From positions 62,001 to 126,000 of the forward strand of contig JACJZG010000011.1 of the NCBI GenBank assembly GCA_020635715.1: DNA of 64,000 nt, written 5' to 3'. Shown piece after piece: positions 9,501 to 17,590 of this stretch; the first letter of the stretch is position 1, and the number at the start of each line of letters is the position of its first letter. The notes below the pieces were generated by a model, which saw nothing but the letters and a program-made list of their open reading frames with translations, did not search any database and had not been told where the DNA came from. The DNA is from Flavobacteriales bacterium. Its GTDB lineage: Bacteria; Bacteroidota; Bacteroidia; Flavobacteriales_F; PHOS-HE28. A program made the translations under genes and the position numbers.

Positions 9501-9601
9501 AGAATGGCGGCGTTATCCGGACGCGCACCCTCCCCCACGGCATCGCCCTTGGCGATGATGGCGAACAGTTGCAATAAGGCCTTGAGTATCTTCTCGCTCA
9601 T
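6527..9601 (-). CDS. ABCG-type ABC transporter fused to TerB-like and FHA-like N-terminal regions
   Basis: A 1024-residue half-transporter. Residues 1-160 are helical and TerB-like with an acidic EEVTDQEAEF segment. Residues 165-255 look like a beta-rich FHA-like region. The ATPase follows with Walker A GGSGSGKST near 286-294, signature SGGQRKR near 393-399 and Walker B VLFVDEP near 412-418, then a CSAC pair. The permease is of the ABC-2 type with about six helices and an unusually long charged helical insert (about 200 residues) before the last helix. I start at the ATG at 9601 because the 11 residues before it are basic and non-conserved in look. It converges with siaBC. The substrate is unknown. 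Confidence 0.88.
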   Translation of the reverse strand: MSEKILKALLQLFAIIAKGDAVGEGARPDNAAILERFLRKQFSPEVAAAHMARYQAFVQAFHASGGQSRAGRKRTSLNSVKILKICTQVNEELNQRQKFVVLVHLIEFINSNEEVTDQEAEFVATVAETFNITQDDFARCRRFVEGQVQQREDSAHLLYIDAAVSSGHQHARHIHAHGLEGELRVLHVPSVNLYVMRYSGTGEVTMNGQRMAPDSHYVLSNGTSVRPPNGIPIYYSDILSAFMQKGSRSRIVFKADAIEYTFPNGRIGLHELRLAETGGKLIGIMGGSGSGKSTLLNVLNGNLKPSRGHVTINGIDVHTERDRIRGVIGHVSQDDLLIEELTVFQNLFFNAKLSFGDQTDEQVSERVLRMLQTLGLYETKDLKVGSPLEKTISGGQRKRLNIALELIREPSVLFVDEPTSGLSSRDSENIMDLLKELALKGRLVFVVIHQPSSDIFKLFDRLLLMDQEGHPVYHGDPVDAVVYFKRVTGQVNSEVGQCSACGNVNPEQIFNILEAKLVDEYGNETDQRRIGPEAWNEVFRAQMEGRVAQVADERSVPKSTFAVPDRLRQLKVYFQRDLLSKLANRQYVLINLLEAPALAFLMAFFLKFYRTGHGTAGEYIFRQNDNIPQYLFIAVIVALFLGLTVSAEEIIRDRKILAREKFLDLSWMSYLLSKVGILFLISAIQTGLFVLVGHTVLDIQGQHLQHWLLLFSTSCFANVLGLNVSASFNSAKVIYIMIPVLIIPQLLFSGIIVKFDKLHPWFSSERSVPVLGNIMASRWAYEGMAVTQFMDNRYEREFYALDQRMKTANWKKDLWVRELENSMGNVERALNGHPEGVDLAYELGLIRREMEKESAQLKGFVFERMADLDPERVDHDVLDALKSSLDVLTSHYRNVYRQAEAAKEERIAAMTSDTESRAAYFALLDEYRNESLSDVVTNKNDVNVIVADQGELVQKSDPIYLEPMRSGFFGAHFYAPAKWVSGVRIPTLWANALVLWMMAITLAFTLYFELFPRLLRLIPTKGAH

Positions 9602-9639
9602 GCGTCCAGCGCTCCCCTTCCGGCTACGGGCCAAAAAGA

Positions 9640-9664
9640 GCGCCCCTCTTTACGGGAGGGGCGC
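9640..9664 (-). terminator. Rho-independent terminator after the 9694-11013 operon
   Basis: GCGCCCCT at 9640-9647 pairs with AGGGGCGC at 9657-9664. On the minus strand the stem is followed by CTTTTTGG. It ends the secreted-protein operon before the ABC transporter gene. Confidence 0.75.
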
Positions 9665-9693
9665 CAAAAGGTTCGGCTGACAGGCGAGGCCTG

Positions 9694-10107
9694 CTACTTC
9701 TTGAACCCGATAAGCATCACGGCACAGCCGCTGCCGGCCTTGGTTGGGTCGAGCGCCGCCTCCATCTTCACGTCGATGGTGTTGGTCACCGCGAGGTCCC
9801 AGTATGGTGCATTGCCCTGGTCCTTGTTACTGAACAGCACGTTGCCGTCCTTGTCCACCACGTTGAACACCAGAATGCCGTCCGCATCCCCGCTGCAGGC
9901 CGCCACCCGGTAGGTGGTGCCGCCGAAGAGGGTGAGGTTGAACTCGGCCATTTCATCACCCTGCAACAACGCGCGGTAGAACTGACCGTCGGGTATGTAC
10001 TGTTTGGTGATGTGCTGCTCACAGCGATCGGCGATCGTGCCGCACATTTCCTGCGCCGAACCGGCGATGGAGGCGGAAAGACTGAGGATGAGTAGGGTCC
10101 TGCGCAT
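9694..10107 (-). CDS. Secreted protein of unknown function
   Basis: A 137-residue protein with a clear signal peptide (MRRTLLILSLSASIAGSAQ, cleavage near AQ-EM). The mature part has four cysteines (MCGT, DRCEQ, VAACSG, SGCAV) that could form two disulfides, and looks beta-rich around FNLTLFGGTTYRVAAC and ILVFNVVDKDGNVLF. I recognise no named family. It begins three bases after the stop of the upstream lipoprotein gene and ends just before a strong terminator, so the two are one transcript and both products go to the periplasm or beyond. Confidence 0.75.
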   Translation of the reverse strand: MRRTLLILSLSASIAGSAQEMCGTIADRCEQHITKQYIPDGQFYRALLQGDEMAEFNLTLFGGTTYRVAACSGDADGILVFNVVDKDGNVLFSNKDQGNAPYWDLAVTNTIDVKMEAALDPTKAGSGCAVMLIGFKK

Positions 10108-10110
10108 GGT

Positions 10111-11013
10111 TCAGGCGAGCATCATGTTGCGGATGTCCGTCACTTTGGCCACGATGGCCTTCAGCTGATCAGCCGCGATGGTGACGGAACTGGTGCTGTT
10201 GATGAAGGTGGTCTTCTTGCCGGCATCGGTGACCGGCTCCTGGTAGGTATAGGTGCTGGTCACCTTGTCGAAGAGGGACTGCAATTCCTTCAGGCCGACG
10301 ACCACCTTTTCAGCGCCACCATCCGCATCGCTCGCCTGCACGAGTTCCACCAGTGCGTTCAGGGCGTTCTTCTGTTCGCCGATGCGGTTCACGATGGTCT
10401 GGTCGCCAGCGGCGGCCGGGTCGGAGACGGTGAGGTAGAGCGATTCGATCCAGCCACCGGCGAGCACGAGCGCGCTCACGTCGTGGCGCTGGTTCTGCTT
10501 GAGGTACTTGTCCGCCGCGCGGAAGGCCACCCCACTGAACTGGAGCAGGCTGTCCTCACTACCCAGGTTCGACTTGAAGCGGTCGAGCAAGGCACGGTCA
10601 AAGGAATTCGTCAGCTCCAGTTTATTGCCGACCTTCTCAATGGCCTGCATCGTGGCCATGGCGCGCTGACCGTCCTTGTGCACGGTGGCATAGGCCAGGT
10701 CGGCACCAAGGATGCCGAGCAAGGTGCTCTGTGCGGTCTTGTTCACAGCGGCTTCTGCGTTCTCCAGCGGTGCGGTCAGTTCCTTCTGGTACTTCAAACC
10801 CGCCTTGCGCATCGCCAGTGCGGTCTGCACCGGCGAGGGAATGCTGAAGATGCGCCCACCCACGTTCAGCAGTTCGGTCTCCTTCGGGGTCGTATCCACC
10901 GCAAGGGTATCCGTCTTGGGCTGGTCGGACTGGTGATCGGAGCCGCCGCAGGCGGCCAGGAACAAGCCCAGGCCAAGGCCCAAGGCGATCTTCGAAGGGG
11001 ATGACACGGACAT
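10111..11013 (-). CDS. Envelope lipoprotein of unknown function
   Basis: A 300-residue protein with a lipoprotein signal: the hydrophobic stretch IALGLGLGLF is followed by the lipobox LAAC, and GGSDHQSD after the cysteine is a typical spacer. The mature part is mostly helical and no catalytic motif is visible. I take the ATG at 11013; an in-frame extension upstream lacks a signal sequence at its own N-terminus. A -7-like TACCTTCG lies at 11046-11053. It is co-transcribed with the secreted protein three bases downstream. Confidence 0.8.
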   Translation of the reverse strand: MSVSSPSKIALGLGLGLFLAACGGSDHQSDQPKTDTLAVDTTPKETELLNVGGRIFSIPSPVQTALAMRKAGLKYQKELTAPLENAEAAVNKTAQSTLLGILGADLAYATVHKDGQRAMATMQAIEKVGNKLELTNSFDRALLDRFKSNLGSEDSLLQFSGVAFRAADKYLKQNQRHDVSALVLAGGWIESLYLTVSDPAAAGDQTIVNRIGEQKNALNALVELVQASDADGGAEKVVVGLKELQSLFDKVTSTYTYQEPVTDAGKKTTFINSTSSVTIAADQLKAIVAKVTDIRNMMLA

Positions 11014-11045
11014 GTGCGACGCGGAAGATTTCAGTATCCGGGTGC

Positions 11046-11053
11046 CGAAGGTA
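11046..11053 (-). promoter_or_regulatory. -7-like element upstream of the lipoprotein operon
   Basis: TACCTTCG on the minus strand, 32 bases before the ATG at 11013, is one mismatch from TAnnTTTG. No TTG at the best spacing was found; the nearest is 23 bases away. Confidence 0.35.
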
Positions 11054-11129
11054 CGGGCGGTGTCAGGGCTGACCCCCAAGGCCTTCCAGCAGTTTTCAAC
11101 ACTTCTACGGGGTAGAACGCGCACGGTTC

Positions 11130-12431
11130 CTACCACTGCCGCATGCGCGATCCCCGAAGGGCGTACCACCCGATGAAGAGGTAGCACGGCAACATGATCC
11201 AATAGGCGTGCTGGTAGCCGACCTCACTTTCCGCCAATGCACCGTACAATTTGGGGATCACAGCGCCCCCAACGATCGCCATGATCAACAGCGCACTGGC
11301 CTTGCGTGTACGATCTCCAAGACCATGTATGGCGAGCGGCCAGATCGCAGGCCACACAAGGGCATTGGCTAGCCCGAGCAGGGCGATGAAGACCACTGTC
11401 AAAGGCACGGTGAGCTCGATTACGTTGAGGTCGGCCAGGTCCACGAAGGGGATCAGGACCAGCACCGAAGTCGGGACAAGTACCGCCAATGTGGTGAACA
11501 GAACCCCGACCACCGCCGAAACGGCCAGTGCCTTGGACTGGGAGATTAACCGCGGGATCGTCGCGTTACCGATGAAATAGCCGAGAACCATGGCGATGAG
11601 CGTCAACGCGGTGAAGTATTTCGCATTCGATAGAGGAACTCCGAGGGACTCCCCATAAAGTCCGATGGTATCACCGGCCATCACTTCCACACCGACATAA
11701 AGGAACAATGCCACCGCGCCGAGCACCAGACGTGGATAGGTCAGCAATCCCCCACCATGCTCATTGGCGTCCTTCTCCAAGTCGAGTTCCGGCAATGGCG
11801 AGAAACGGACCATGAGGCCCAGCCCAATGAGGGCGATCCCCATCAACGAATATGGCACAATAACGCGCTGGGCAAGTTCATCCAGCCGCATCTCCCTGGC
11901 AGTCTCATCCATGAAGGCCAGGTCCGCCGTCAACTGATCCGCATCGGCAAGGATCACACTGGAAAGGATGATGGGTGCAAGCACGCCGGCCACCTTGTTG
12001 CAGATACCCATGATACTTATCCGCGCGGCGGCGCTTTCGATGGGACCAACCACCGTCACATAGGGATTGATGGCCGTCTGCAACAACGCAAGGCCTGTCC
12101 CGATGATGAAGAGGCCGGTAAGGAACAAGGGGTATGAACGGGAGCCTGCCGCAGGTAGGAACAGGAAGACCCCGACCGCCATGACCAGAAGTCCCAACAT
12201 CATCCCCTTCTTCAGACCTGTGCGCTCAAGGATTAAGGCGGAGGGGAGCGACAGGAAGAAGTAGGCGATGTAGAAGACGAAGGGTATCCAAAGCGCCTGA
12301 CCGGTGGTGAGCTCGCATGCGATCTTCAGATAGGGGATCAACGTGCCATTCAGCCAAGTGGTGAATCCGAACAAGAAGAACAGCGCACCCAGGACGAACA
12401 CCGCCGCCCGGGTATGGGAAGGTGCGGTCAT
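11130..12431 (-). CDS. gluP: Sugar MFS transporter, FucP/GluP family
   Basis: A 433-residue inner-membrane protein with 12 predicted helices. The length, the N-terminal FFLFGFTTWLNGTLIPYLK and the GLALLQTAINPYVTVVGP block match the glucose/galactose:proton symporter branch of the major facilitator superfamily. A cytoplasmic loop near residues 215-235 separates the two six-helix halves. It stands alone, with the lipoprotein operon 116 bases downstream on the same strand. A -7-like TACTTTTC lies just upstream. The family is secure; the exact sugar is inferred from the family and could also be fucose or another hexose. Confidence 0.85.
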   Translation of the reverse strand: MTAPSHTRAAVFVLGALFFLFGFTTWLNGTLIPYLKIACELTTGQALWIPFVFYIAYFFLSLPSALILERTGLKKGMMLGLLVMAVGVFLFLPAAGSRSYPLFLTGLFIIGTGLALLQTAINPYVTVVGPIESAAARISIMGICNKVAGVLAPIILSSVILADADQLTADLAFMDETAREMRLDELAQRVIVPYSLMGIALIGLGLMVRFSPLPELDLEKDANEHGGGLLTYPRLVLGAVALFLYVGVEVMAGDTIGLYGESLGVPLSNAKYFTALTLIAMVLGYFIGNATIPRLISQSKALAVSAVVGVLFTTLAVLVPTSVLVLIPFVDLADLNVIELTVPLTVVFIALLGLANALVWPAIWPLAIHGLGDRTRKASALLIMAIVGGAVIPKLYGALAESEVGYQHAYWIMLPCYLFIGWYALRGSRMRQW

Positions 12432-12436
12432 GGGGT

Positions 12437-12444
12437 GAAAAGTA
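12437..12444 (-). promoter_or_regulatory. -7-like element of the sugar transporter gene
   Basis: TACTTTTC on the minus strand differs from TAnnTTTG only in the last base and ends six bases before the ATG at 12431. No TTG sits at the usual distance, so the call is weak. Confidence 0.35.
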
Positions 12445-12513
12445 GATGGCTCGTGCCTACGGCATATGCGGCCCGACAGGCCCTCGTGAACAGCAGGTTG
12501 TGGACCGCGGTCC

Positions 12514-12699
12514 CTACCAGTTCAGTTCGTGCTTGTAGTACCGGGGGAACCGGATGCTCTTGCGCACCTGCTCGTAATACTTGTGCCAAAGCGGGGTGCT
12601 CAGGTCGTACAGGTCCCGCTGCACCTCCCTTCCCCGGTCTTCCAGTATGCGTCGTGCCTTTGCCGCCGCATGATCGAACGCCGCCTTCTTCCGCTTCAT
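12514..12699 (-). CDS. Small basic protein, unknown function
   Basis: A 61-residue, very basic and helical protein (starts MKRKKAAFDHAAAKARRI, ends FPRYYKHELNW). It has no signal peptide or membrane segment. The strong amphipathic charge pattern and the aromatic C-terminus look like a selected protein rather than chance, and it lies divergently from priA in a stretch with no other gene. I do not know its function. Confidence 0.55.
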   Translation of the reverse strand: MKRKKAAFDHAAAKARRILEDRGREVQRDLYDLSTPLWHKYYEQVRKSIRFPRYYKHELNW

Positions 12700-12780
12700 G
12701 TTAGTATGACAGGACCTCGCGCCGGAATGTTGCTTGCCGTTCCTCGTTCCAGCGCGCCGCTGCCTTCCACCACGCGACCG

Positions 12781-15264
12781 ATGATCCGTTCATCGATCAC
12801 CTTTGTGCCTTCAGCGATCACCGTGTACGCCGAGGTCATCCTTCCGCTTGCCGTTCCCGGCACCTTCACCTATGCCGTTCCGGACGGGATGGCCGTAACG
12901 CCGGGCATGCGGGTGGTGGTGCCCTTCGGTCGTGGACGGAAGCTCTACGGTGCCGTAGTGCACAAGCTGCGCGCGGAGCTGCCTGCGGATCGCAAGGCGC
13001 GCCTCATCCTCTCCGTGCTGGATACAGCGCCTGTCATACTGCCGCAACAGCTCCAATTATGGGAGCGCATGTCCGCCCACTACATGTGCACCCTGGGCGA
13101 GGTGATGATCGCTGCGTTGCCGGCCCAGCTCAACCTGACGAGCGAAACGCGGCTGGTGGCCGGGCCCGATGTGGGCAGCCAGCTCCAAGGTCAGGAACGT
13201 GCCGTGTTCCTGTTGAACGCGTTGGAGGAAGGCCAGGTGCTAACGCTGGAACAGGCTGGGGAACTATTGGGCTTGAAGGATCCCATGCCCGTGGTGAAAC
13301 GCCTCATGGACCAGGGCGCCCTGTTGCTTGAGGAGCAGTTGAAGGCCGACCATAAGCCGCGAATGACGGCTTACATCCGGCTGGCACCAGGACAGGAAGA
13401 GGAGGCCGCGCTGCACAACTGGTTCGACCGCTTGGAGAAGGCGCCGAAGCAGCTCGAGGTCCTGATGCGGTTCGTTGAACTGAGCCAGTGCTTGACGGAC
13501 CGGCCCAAGGAGGTGCCCCGCACCAAGTTGATCCACGTGAGCGGAAGCACCTCCGCCGTGGTGGAGCAGCTGGTGAAGAAGGGTCTATTCGAACGTTACG
13601 AACGGGAGGAAGGCAGGCCGGACCCGAACCTCGCACCTGTTATTGCTCCCACGCTCTCCCCCGCCCAGCAAGATGCCCTCGGTCAGGTGAAGGCGGCCTT
13701 CACCACCCATGAGGTCGTCCTGCTCCGTGGCGTTACATCGAGCGGGAAAACGGAGCTGTACACCACCTTGATCATGGAGGCCATGGCCCGCGGCGAACAG
13801 GTGCTCTACCTGCTGCCGGAGATCGCGCTCACCACCCAGATCATCGCGCGCTTGCGTGCCCGCTTCGGGGAGGAGGTGGCCGTATTCCACTCGCGCATGG
13901 CGCAACACGAGCGCACGGCCCTGTGGTTGCGCTGTCTCGGGGACGACCGGCCCGCCGTGGTGGTGGGTGCACGTTCGGCGGTCTTCCTGCCCTTCCGGCA
14001 GCTTGGGCTTGTGGTGGTGGACGAAGAACACGATCCGAGCTACAAACAGCATGAACCGGCACCACGCTACCATGCGCGCGACATGGCCATCGTACTGGCC
14101 GGCCTCTACGGTGCCAAGGTGTTGCTGGGATCGGCCACACCGGGCATGGAGAGCATGCAGCACGCGCACACTGGGAAATACGGCTCGGTGGAGCTGCTGG
14201 TCCGTTTCGGCGACGTGCGCATGCCTGTTATCACCCGGGTGGACCTGCGCGACGCGGCGCGGCGCCGCACCATGAACGGTCATTTCACCGAGACCCTGAT
14301 CGCGCACATCCAACAGGCGCTCGACAAGCGGGAGCAGGTGATCGTGTTCCAGAACCGACGGGGATATGTACCGGTATGGCAATGCGAGAGCTGTGGCTGG
14401 GTGCCGCAATGTGACCAGTGTGACGTAAGCCTCACCTACCATAAGTACCAGCATCAACTGCGCTGTCACTATTGCGGTCGGCACTATCCACCACCCACCA
14501 AGTGCGAACAATGCGCAAGCCCGAGGTTGCGGATGCTGGGCTTCGGCACGGAGAAGATCGAGGAGGAACTGGCAGGCCTGTTCCCCGAGGCGCGCATCGC
14601 CCGTATGGACCAGGACACCACGCGTGGCAAACATGCGCTGGACCGCATCCTCACCAACTTCGGCCAGGGCGCGGTGGACATCCTGGTGGGCACGCAGATG
14701 GTCACGAAAGGGCTCGACTTCGACCATGTGAGCACGGTCGCCATCCTCAACGCGGACAACCTGATGCGCTTCCCGGACTTCCGCGCACATGAGCGGGCGT
14801 TCCAGTTGATGGCCCAGGTGGCCGGCCGCTCCGGGCGCCGGAAGACGGCGGGCACGGTGATCATCCAGGCGCAGGACGTGCAACACCCCATCCTGGAACT
14901 GGTGGTGGAGCACGATGTGGAAGGCATGTACCGGCGCGAACTGGAGCATCGGCGTGCGCATGGTTATCCACCCTTCATGCGGCTGGTGCAGTTCACCCTG
15001 AAGCACCGCTCAGAGGAGAAGGTGGCCCGGACCGCACAAGAACTGGCGCTTGCCCTGCGACCGCGCTTCGGCGATCTCGTCCTGGGCCCGGAGATCCCCG
15101 TCGTGTCCCGGATCCGTGACAAGCACCTGCGTCGGCTGCTCGTGAAACTGGCCCGTTCGACCCATCATGCGGACAAGGAGTTCCTGCGCGATACCATTGA
15201 CCGTGTGTTCGGTGATCCGGCGCACAGTGCGGTGCAGCTCGTAACGGACGTGGACCCGATGTGA
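12781..15264 (+). CDS. priA: Primosomal protein N' (replication restart helicase PriA)
   Basis: A superfamily 2 3'-5' DNA helicase that reloads the replisome at stalled forks. The N-terminal 3' DNA-binding domain (YAEVILPLAVPGTFTYAVP) is followed by Walker A GVTSSGKTE, the DEAH-type box VVVDEEHD and a zinc-binding region with paired cysteines (CESCGW, CDQCD, CHYCG, CEQC). From the ATG at 12781 the product has 827 residues. A -7-like CACCTTTG lies inside this start region (12798-12805), so translation may really begin at the GTG at 12823, which is two codons closer to the conserved YAEVILP. The identity is certain; the start is not. Confidence 0.93.
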   Translation: MIRSSITFVPSAITVYAEVILPLAVPGTFTYAVPDGMAVTPGMRVVVPFGRGRKLYGAVVHKLRAELPADRKARLILSVLDTAPVILPQQLQLWERMSAHYMCTLGEVMIAALPAQLNLTSETRLVAGPDVGSQLQGQERAVFLLNALEEGQVLTLEQAGELLGLKDPMPVVKRLMDQGALLLEEQLKADHKPRMTAYIRLAPGQEEEAALHNWFDRLEKAPKQLEVLMRFVELSQCLTDRPKEVPRTKLIHVSGSTSAVVEQLVKKGLFERYEREEGRPDPNLAPVIAPTLSPAQQDALGQVKAAFTTHEVVLLRGVTSSGKTELYTTLIMEAMARGEQVLYLLPEIALTTQIIARLRARFGEEVAVFHSRMAQHERTALWLRCLGDDRPAVVVGARSAVFLPFRQLGLVVVDEEHDPSYKQHEPAPRYHARDMAIVLAGLYGAKVLLGSATPGMESMQHAHTGKYGSVELLVRFGDVRMPVITRVDLRDAARRRTMNGHFTETLIAHIQQALDKREQVIVFQNRRGYVPVWQCESCGWVPQCDQCDVSLTYHKYQHQLRCHYCGRHYPPPTKCEQCASPRLRMLGFGTEKIEEELAGLFPEARIARMDQDTTRGKHALDRILTNFGQGAVDILVGTQMVTKGLDFDHVSTVAILNADNLMRFPDFRAHERAFQLMAQVAGRSGRRKTAGTVIIQAQDVQHPILELVVEHDVEGMYRRELEHRRAHGYPPFMRLVQFTLKHRSEEKVARTAQELALALRPRFGDLVLGPEIPVVSRIRDKHLRRLLVKLARSTHHADKEFLRDTIDRVFGDPAHSAVQLVTDVDPM

Positions 15265-15299
15265 ACCGGCAGGGCGACTACCTTGCTGGCCGCGGCGTG

Positions 15300-16883
15300 A
15301 TGCACACTTCCATCATGAAGAACTGTGGGCCGGATGATCGGGCCAGGCAGCGCTGGGTCACCATCGTGCTAGCAGCCATCTGCCTGGGTGTCGCGGTGTA
15401 CTCCATACAGTGGCTGGACATCGGATTGTATGACGAGACGGCCTACCTCCAACGCGGCGCTGTGATCGATGAGGAAGGCCTGCCCAGCGCGGATATGGGT
15501 CCGTTGTATTCCCTGTGGTACCGCGTGCTCCAAGTGGTCTGGGCGGACCCCATCGATCGGTACTTCGCGAACCTCGGCATCACCATCGCGCTCCTCCCCT
15601 TCATGCTCTTCGTTGTGCTACGCAGGTTGGGTACTTCGCTCATCGCTTCGTCGTTCGTGGCACTCTTCATCCTGGTCTCCACCCTCAACATCCTCAACTG
15701 GCCGAGGGTGTCGGTCTTCGCGTTGATCATCCTGCTCCTCGGTCTTTGGCTGCAAGCCGGTTCCCGATCGCGCGACCGGGGCTGGGCCTTCCTCACCTGT
15801 GCGGCGATCATCGCGGTGTACATCCGCCCTGAATTCGCACTGAGCGTGGGCATCCTCGGTGTGAGCTGGCTCGTTGATCTGTACAGGCGGAAGCGCAGGG
15901 GTGAACCGTATTCGATCACACCGATCATGACCACCGCCGTTCTTGCGATAACCATGTCACTGGTGCTCGGGAACCCGTTCGGACACGGACGAGGCATGGT
16001 CGCCTTCGGCCAGCACTACGCCTTGAACCGGATCGAGGCCGACGACAGTGATACGGACGCATGGACCAGCTGGGAGACGATCACACAACGTGACCTCGGC
16101 ACCACGAGCAGCCTGTCCAGAGCCGTAAGCCATGCACCCGATCGCGTGGCCTGGCACATCGGCTCGAACCTGCGCCAACTGGTCCCCACGCTGGGCAGGA
16201 TGGTGTTGCCCGCAGGTGCGCGTCTGGATCGGAAGGCCACCGTGCTCCTAGGCCTGCTCTTCTTCGTCATCTGCTGGGCCTTGTTCCTGGCGCGAAAGGC
16301 CAAGCGCTCCACGTCAGTCGCCTCGATATGGGTCATCGCTGCACTGGCCGCACCGGCCATCCTCGCGGCGATCGTCATATTTCCACGCCAACACTACCTC
16401 ATTTTTCCGATCACCTTGGCAACCCTGCCACTGGTGGCGACGCTCTTCCCGGAACGGTCGGTTGATACGCGCTGGCCACATCGGATCGCCGCAGTTCTGA
16501 CCGTCTTTATCCTCCTAACCTACGTGGGCCGACCCATCGGCACACCCGGACGACCGGTCCTCGCGACGATACAGGCGCTTCGCGAACTTGACCTCCCTGC
16601 ACCGATGATCATCCTCGATGCCGATGGCGGATACGCGACCTACCTTCCTGCTGGAAGTGTCCGCATTTCCGCACAGGACAAGGTCCGTGGACTGGATGAT
16701 CTCCTGTCGACCGAGCGGATCAACGTCATCGTGGCCTCACAGCGGTTGGCGAAAGACCCCCGCTTCGCGGAAGACCCGGATTGGCGGCACTTCGTGGACG
16801 GCGGCTACACCACCCGCTTCGATCGGTCCGCTGTGGAAGGGACCAACACCCTGCTATACGTCTTGCGGGCGCGCCCGCATTGA
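15300..16883 (+). CDS. Polytopic membrane protein, GT-C-like, unknown substrate
   Basis: A 527-residue protein with about ten to eleven transmembrane helices and a C-terminal soluble domain of about 120 residues. An acidic pair in the first external loop (LYDETAYL) is in the position of the catalytic acid of membrane GT-C glycosyltransferases that use polyprenyl-phosphate sugars, but overall similarity to a named family is not apparent. I use the ATG at 15300, which follows priA by 35 bases and a TACCTTG promoter-like string; a GTG further upstream overlaps the priA stop. It converges with the pseudouridine synthase gene 11 bases away. Confidence 0.65.
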   Translation: MHTSIMKNCGPDDRARQRWVTIVLAAICLGVAVYSIQWLDIGLYDETAYLQRGAVIDEEGLPSADMGPLYSLWYRVLQVVWADPIDRYFANLGITIALLPFMLFVVLRRLGTSLIASSFVALFILVSTLNILNWPRVSVFALIILLLGLWLQAGSRSRDRGWAFLTCAAIIAVYIRPEFALSVGILGVSWLVDLYRRKRRGEPYSITPIMTTAVLAITMSLVLGNPFGHGRGMVAFGQHYALNRIEADDSDTDAWTSWETITQRDLGTTSSLSRAVSHAPDRVAWHIGSNLRQLVPTLGRMVLPAGARLDRKATVLLGLLFFVICWALFLARKAKRSTSVASIWVIAALAAPAILAAIVIFPRQHYLIFPITLATLPLVATLFPERSVDTRWPHRIAAVLTVFILLTYVGRPIGTPGRPVLATIQALRELDLPAPMIILDADGGYATYLPAGSVRISAQDKVRGLDDLLSTERINVIVASQRLAKDPRFAEDPDWRHFVDGGYTTRFDRSAVEGTNTLLYVLRARPH

Positions 16884-16894
16884 TCGGACCGGTA

Positions 16895-17590
16895 TCAGGG
16901 GGTAAGCGTCGTCCAAAGGCCGGACATTGGCACCGGCGCCTCCACGACCATCGGTACTCCAGTGGCGGGATGACCGAATGTGATGGCGAAGGCGTGCAGG
17001 TGGATGCTCCGGTCGCGTTCCCCCCGCCGCGCCCCGTACTTCACATCGCCCTTGATCGGCCACCCCGCCGCGCTCAACTGCGCTCGGATCTGGTGAAAGG
17101 CACCGCCTTCCGGCTCCACCTCCAGCAGGGTATAGCGCTCGCCCAGGTTCAACGGTCGCACGCGAAGCACCCCTCCGGCGCCCTGCTCCACGTCGGTCAG
17201 GACCGTGGCCTTCCTTCGGCGGGGATCACGGCGGAGCACCCCGTACAATTCCCGGGGACCTTCCACCCTTCCTTCCACAATGGCCCAATAGACCTTGCGC
17301 ACGGACCGGTGCCGGAACTGGCTGTTCAATCCTTCGGTGGCCCGTCGTGTACGGCCGAACAGGACCACCCCGCTCACCGGTCGGTCCAGCCGATGTACGA
17401 GGTGGAGCTCAGGCTCGTTCAGCTGGCGGCGGAGCAGGCTCAATAGGTCGGGGTCGCCGGTCGGGTCGGGTTGCACCGGGATACCAGCCGGCTTAAGTGC
17501 AGCCACCACTGCCTCATCCGACCAAAGTATCCTGATCGCCGCCGGCTCAGTACTGCTCTTCTGCGTTGGGGAAGTCGAGCGAACGGACAT
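16895..17590 (-). CDS. RluA-family RNA pseudouridine synthase
   Basis: A 231-residue protein converting uridine to pseudouridine in rRNA or tRNA. The catalytic motif HLVHRLDRPVSGVVLF (aspartate of HRLD) lies near residues 63-78, and YTLLEVEPEGGAFHQIRAQL and the terminal GHPATG block are typical of the family. It lacks an S4 domain, as in the RluC/TruC-like short forms. The ATG at 17590 lies inside the end of panB (44-base overlap), indicating translational coupling, though a later alternative start is possible. The target nucleotide cannot be assigned. Confidence 0.88.
   Translation of the reverse strand: MSVRSTSPTQKSSTEPAAIRILWSDEAVVAALKPAGIPVQPDPTGDPDLLSLLRRQLNEPELHLVHRLDRPVSGVVLFGRTRRATEGLNSQFRHRSVRKVYWAIVEGRVEGPRELYGVLRRDPRRRKATVLTDVEQGAGGVLRVRPLNLGERYTLLEVEPEGGAFHQIRAQLSAAGWPIKGDVKYGARRGERDRSIHLHAFAITFGHPATGVPMVVEAPVPMSGLWTTLTP

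Noticed and set aside
6929..9577. Plus-strand open frames opposite the ABC transporter
   Set aside because: Antisense; the Walker A, signature and Walker B motifs fix the minus strand as coding.
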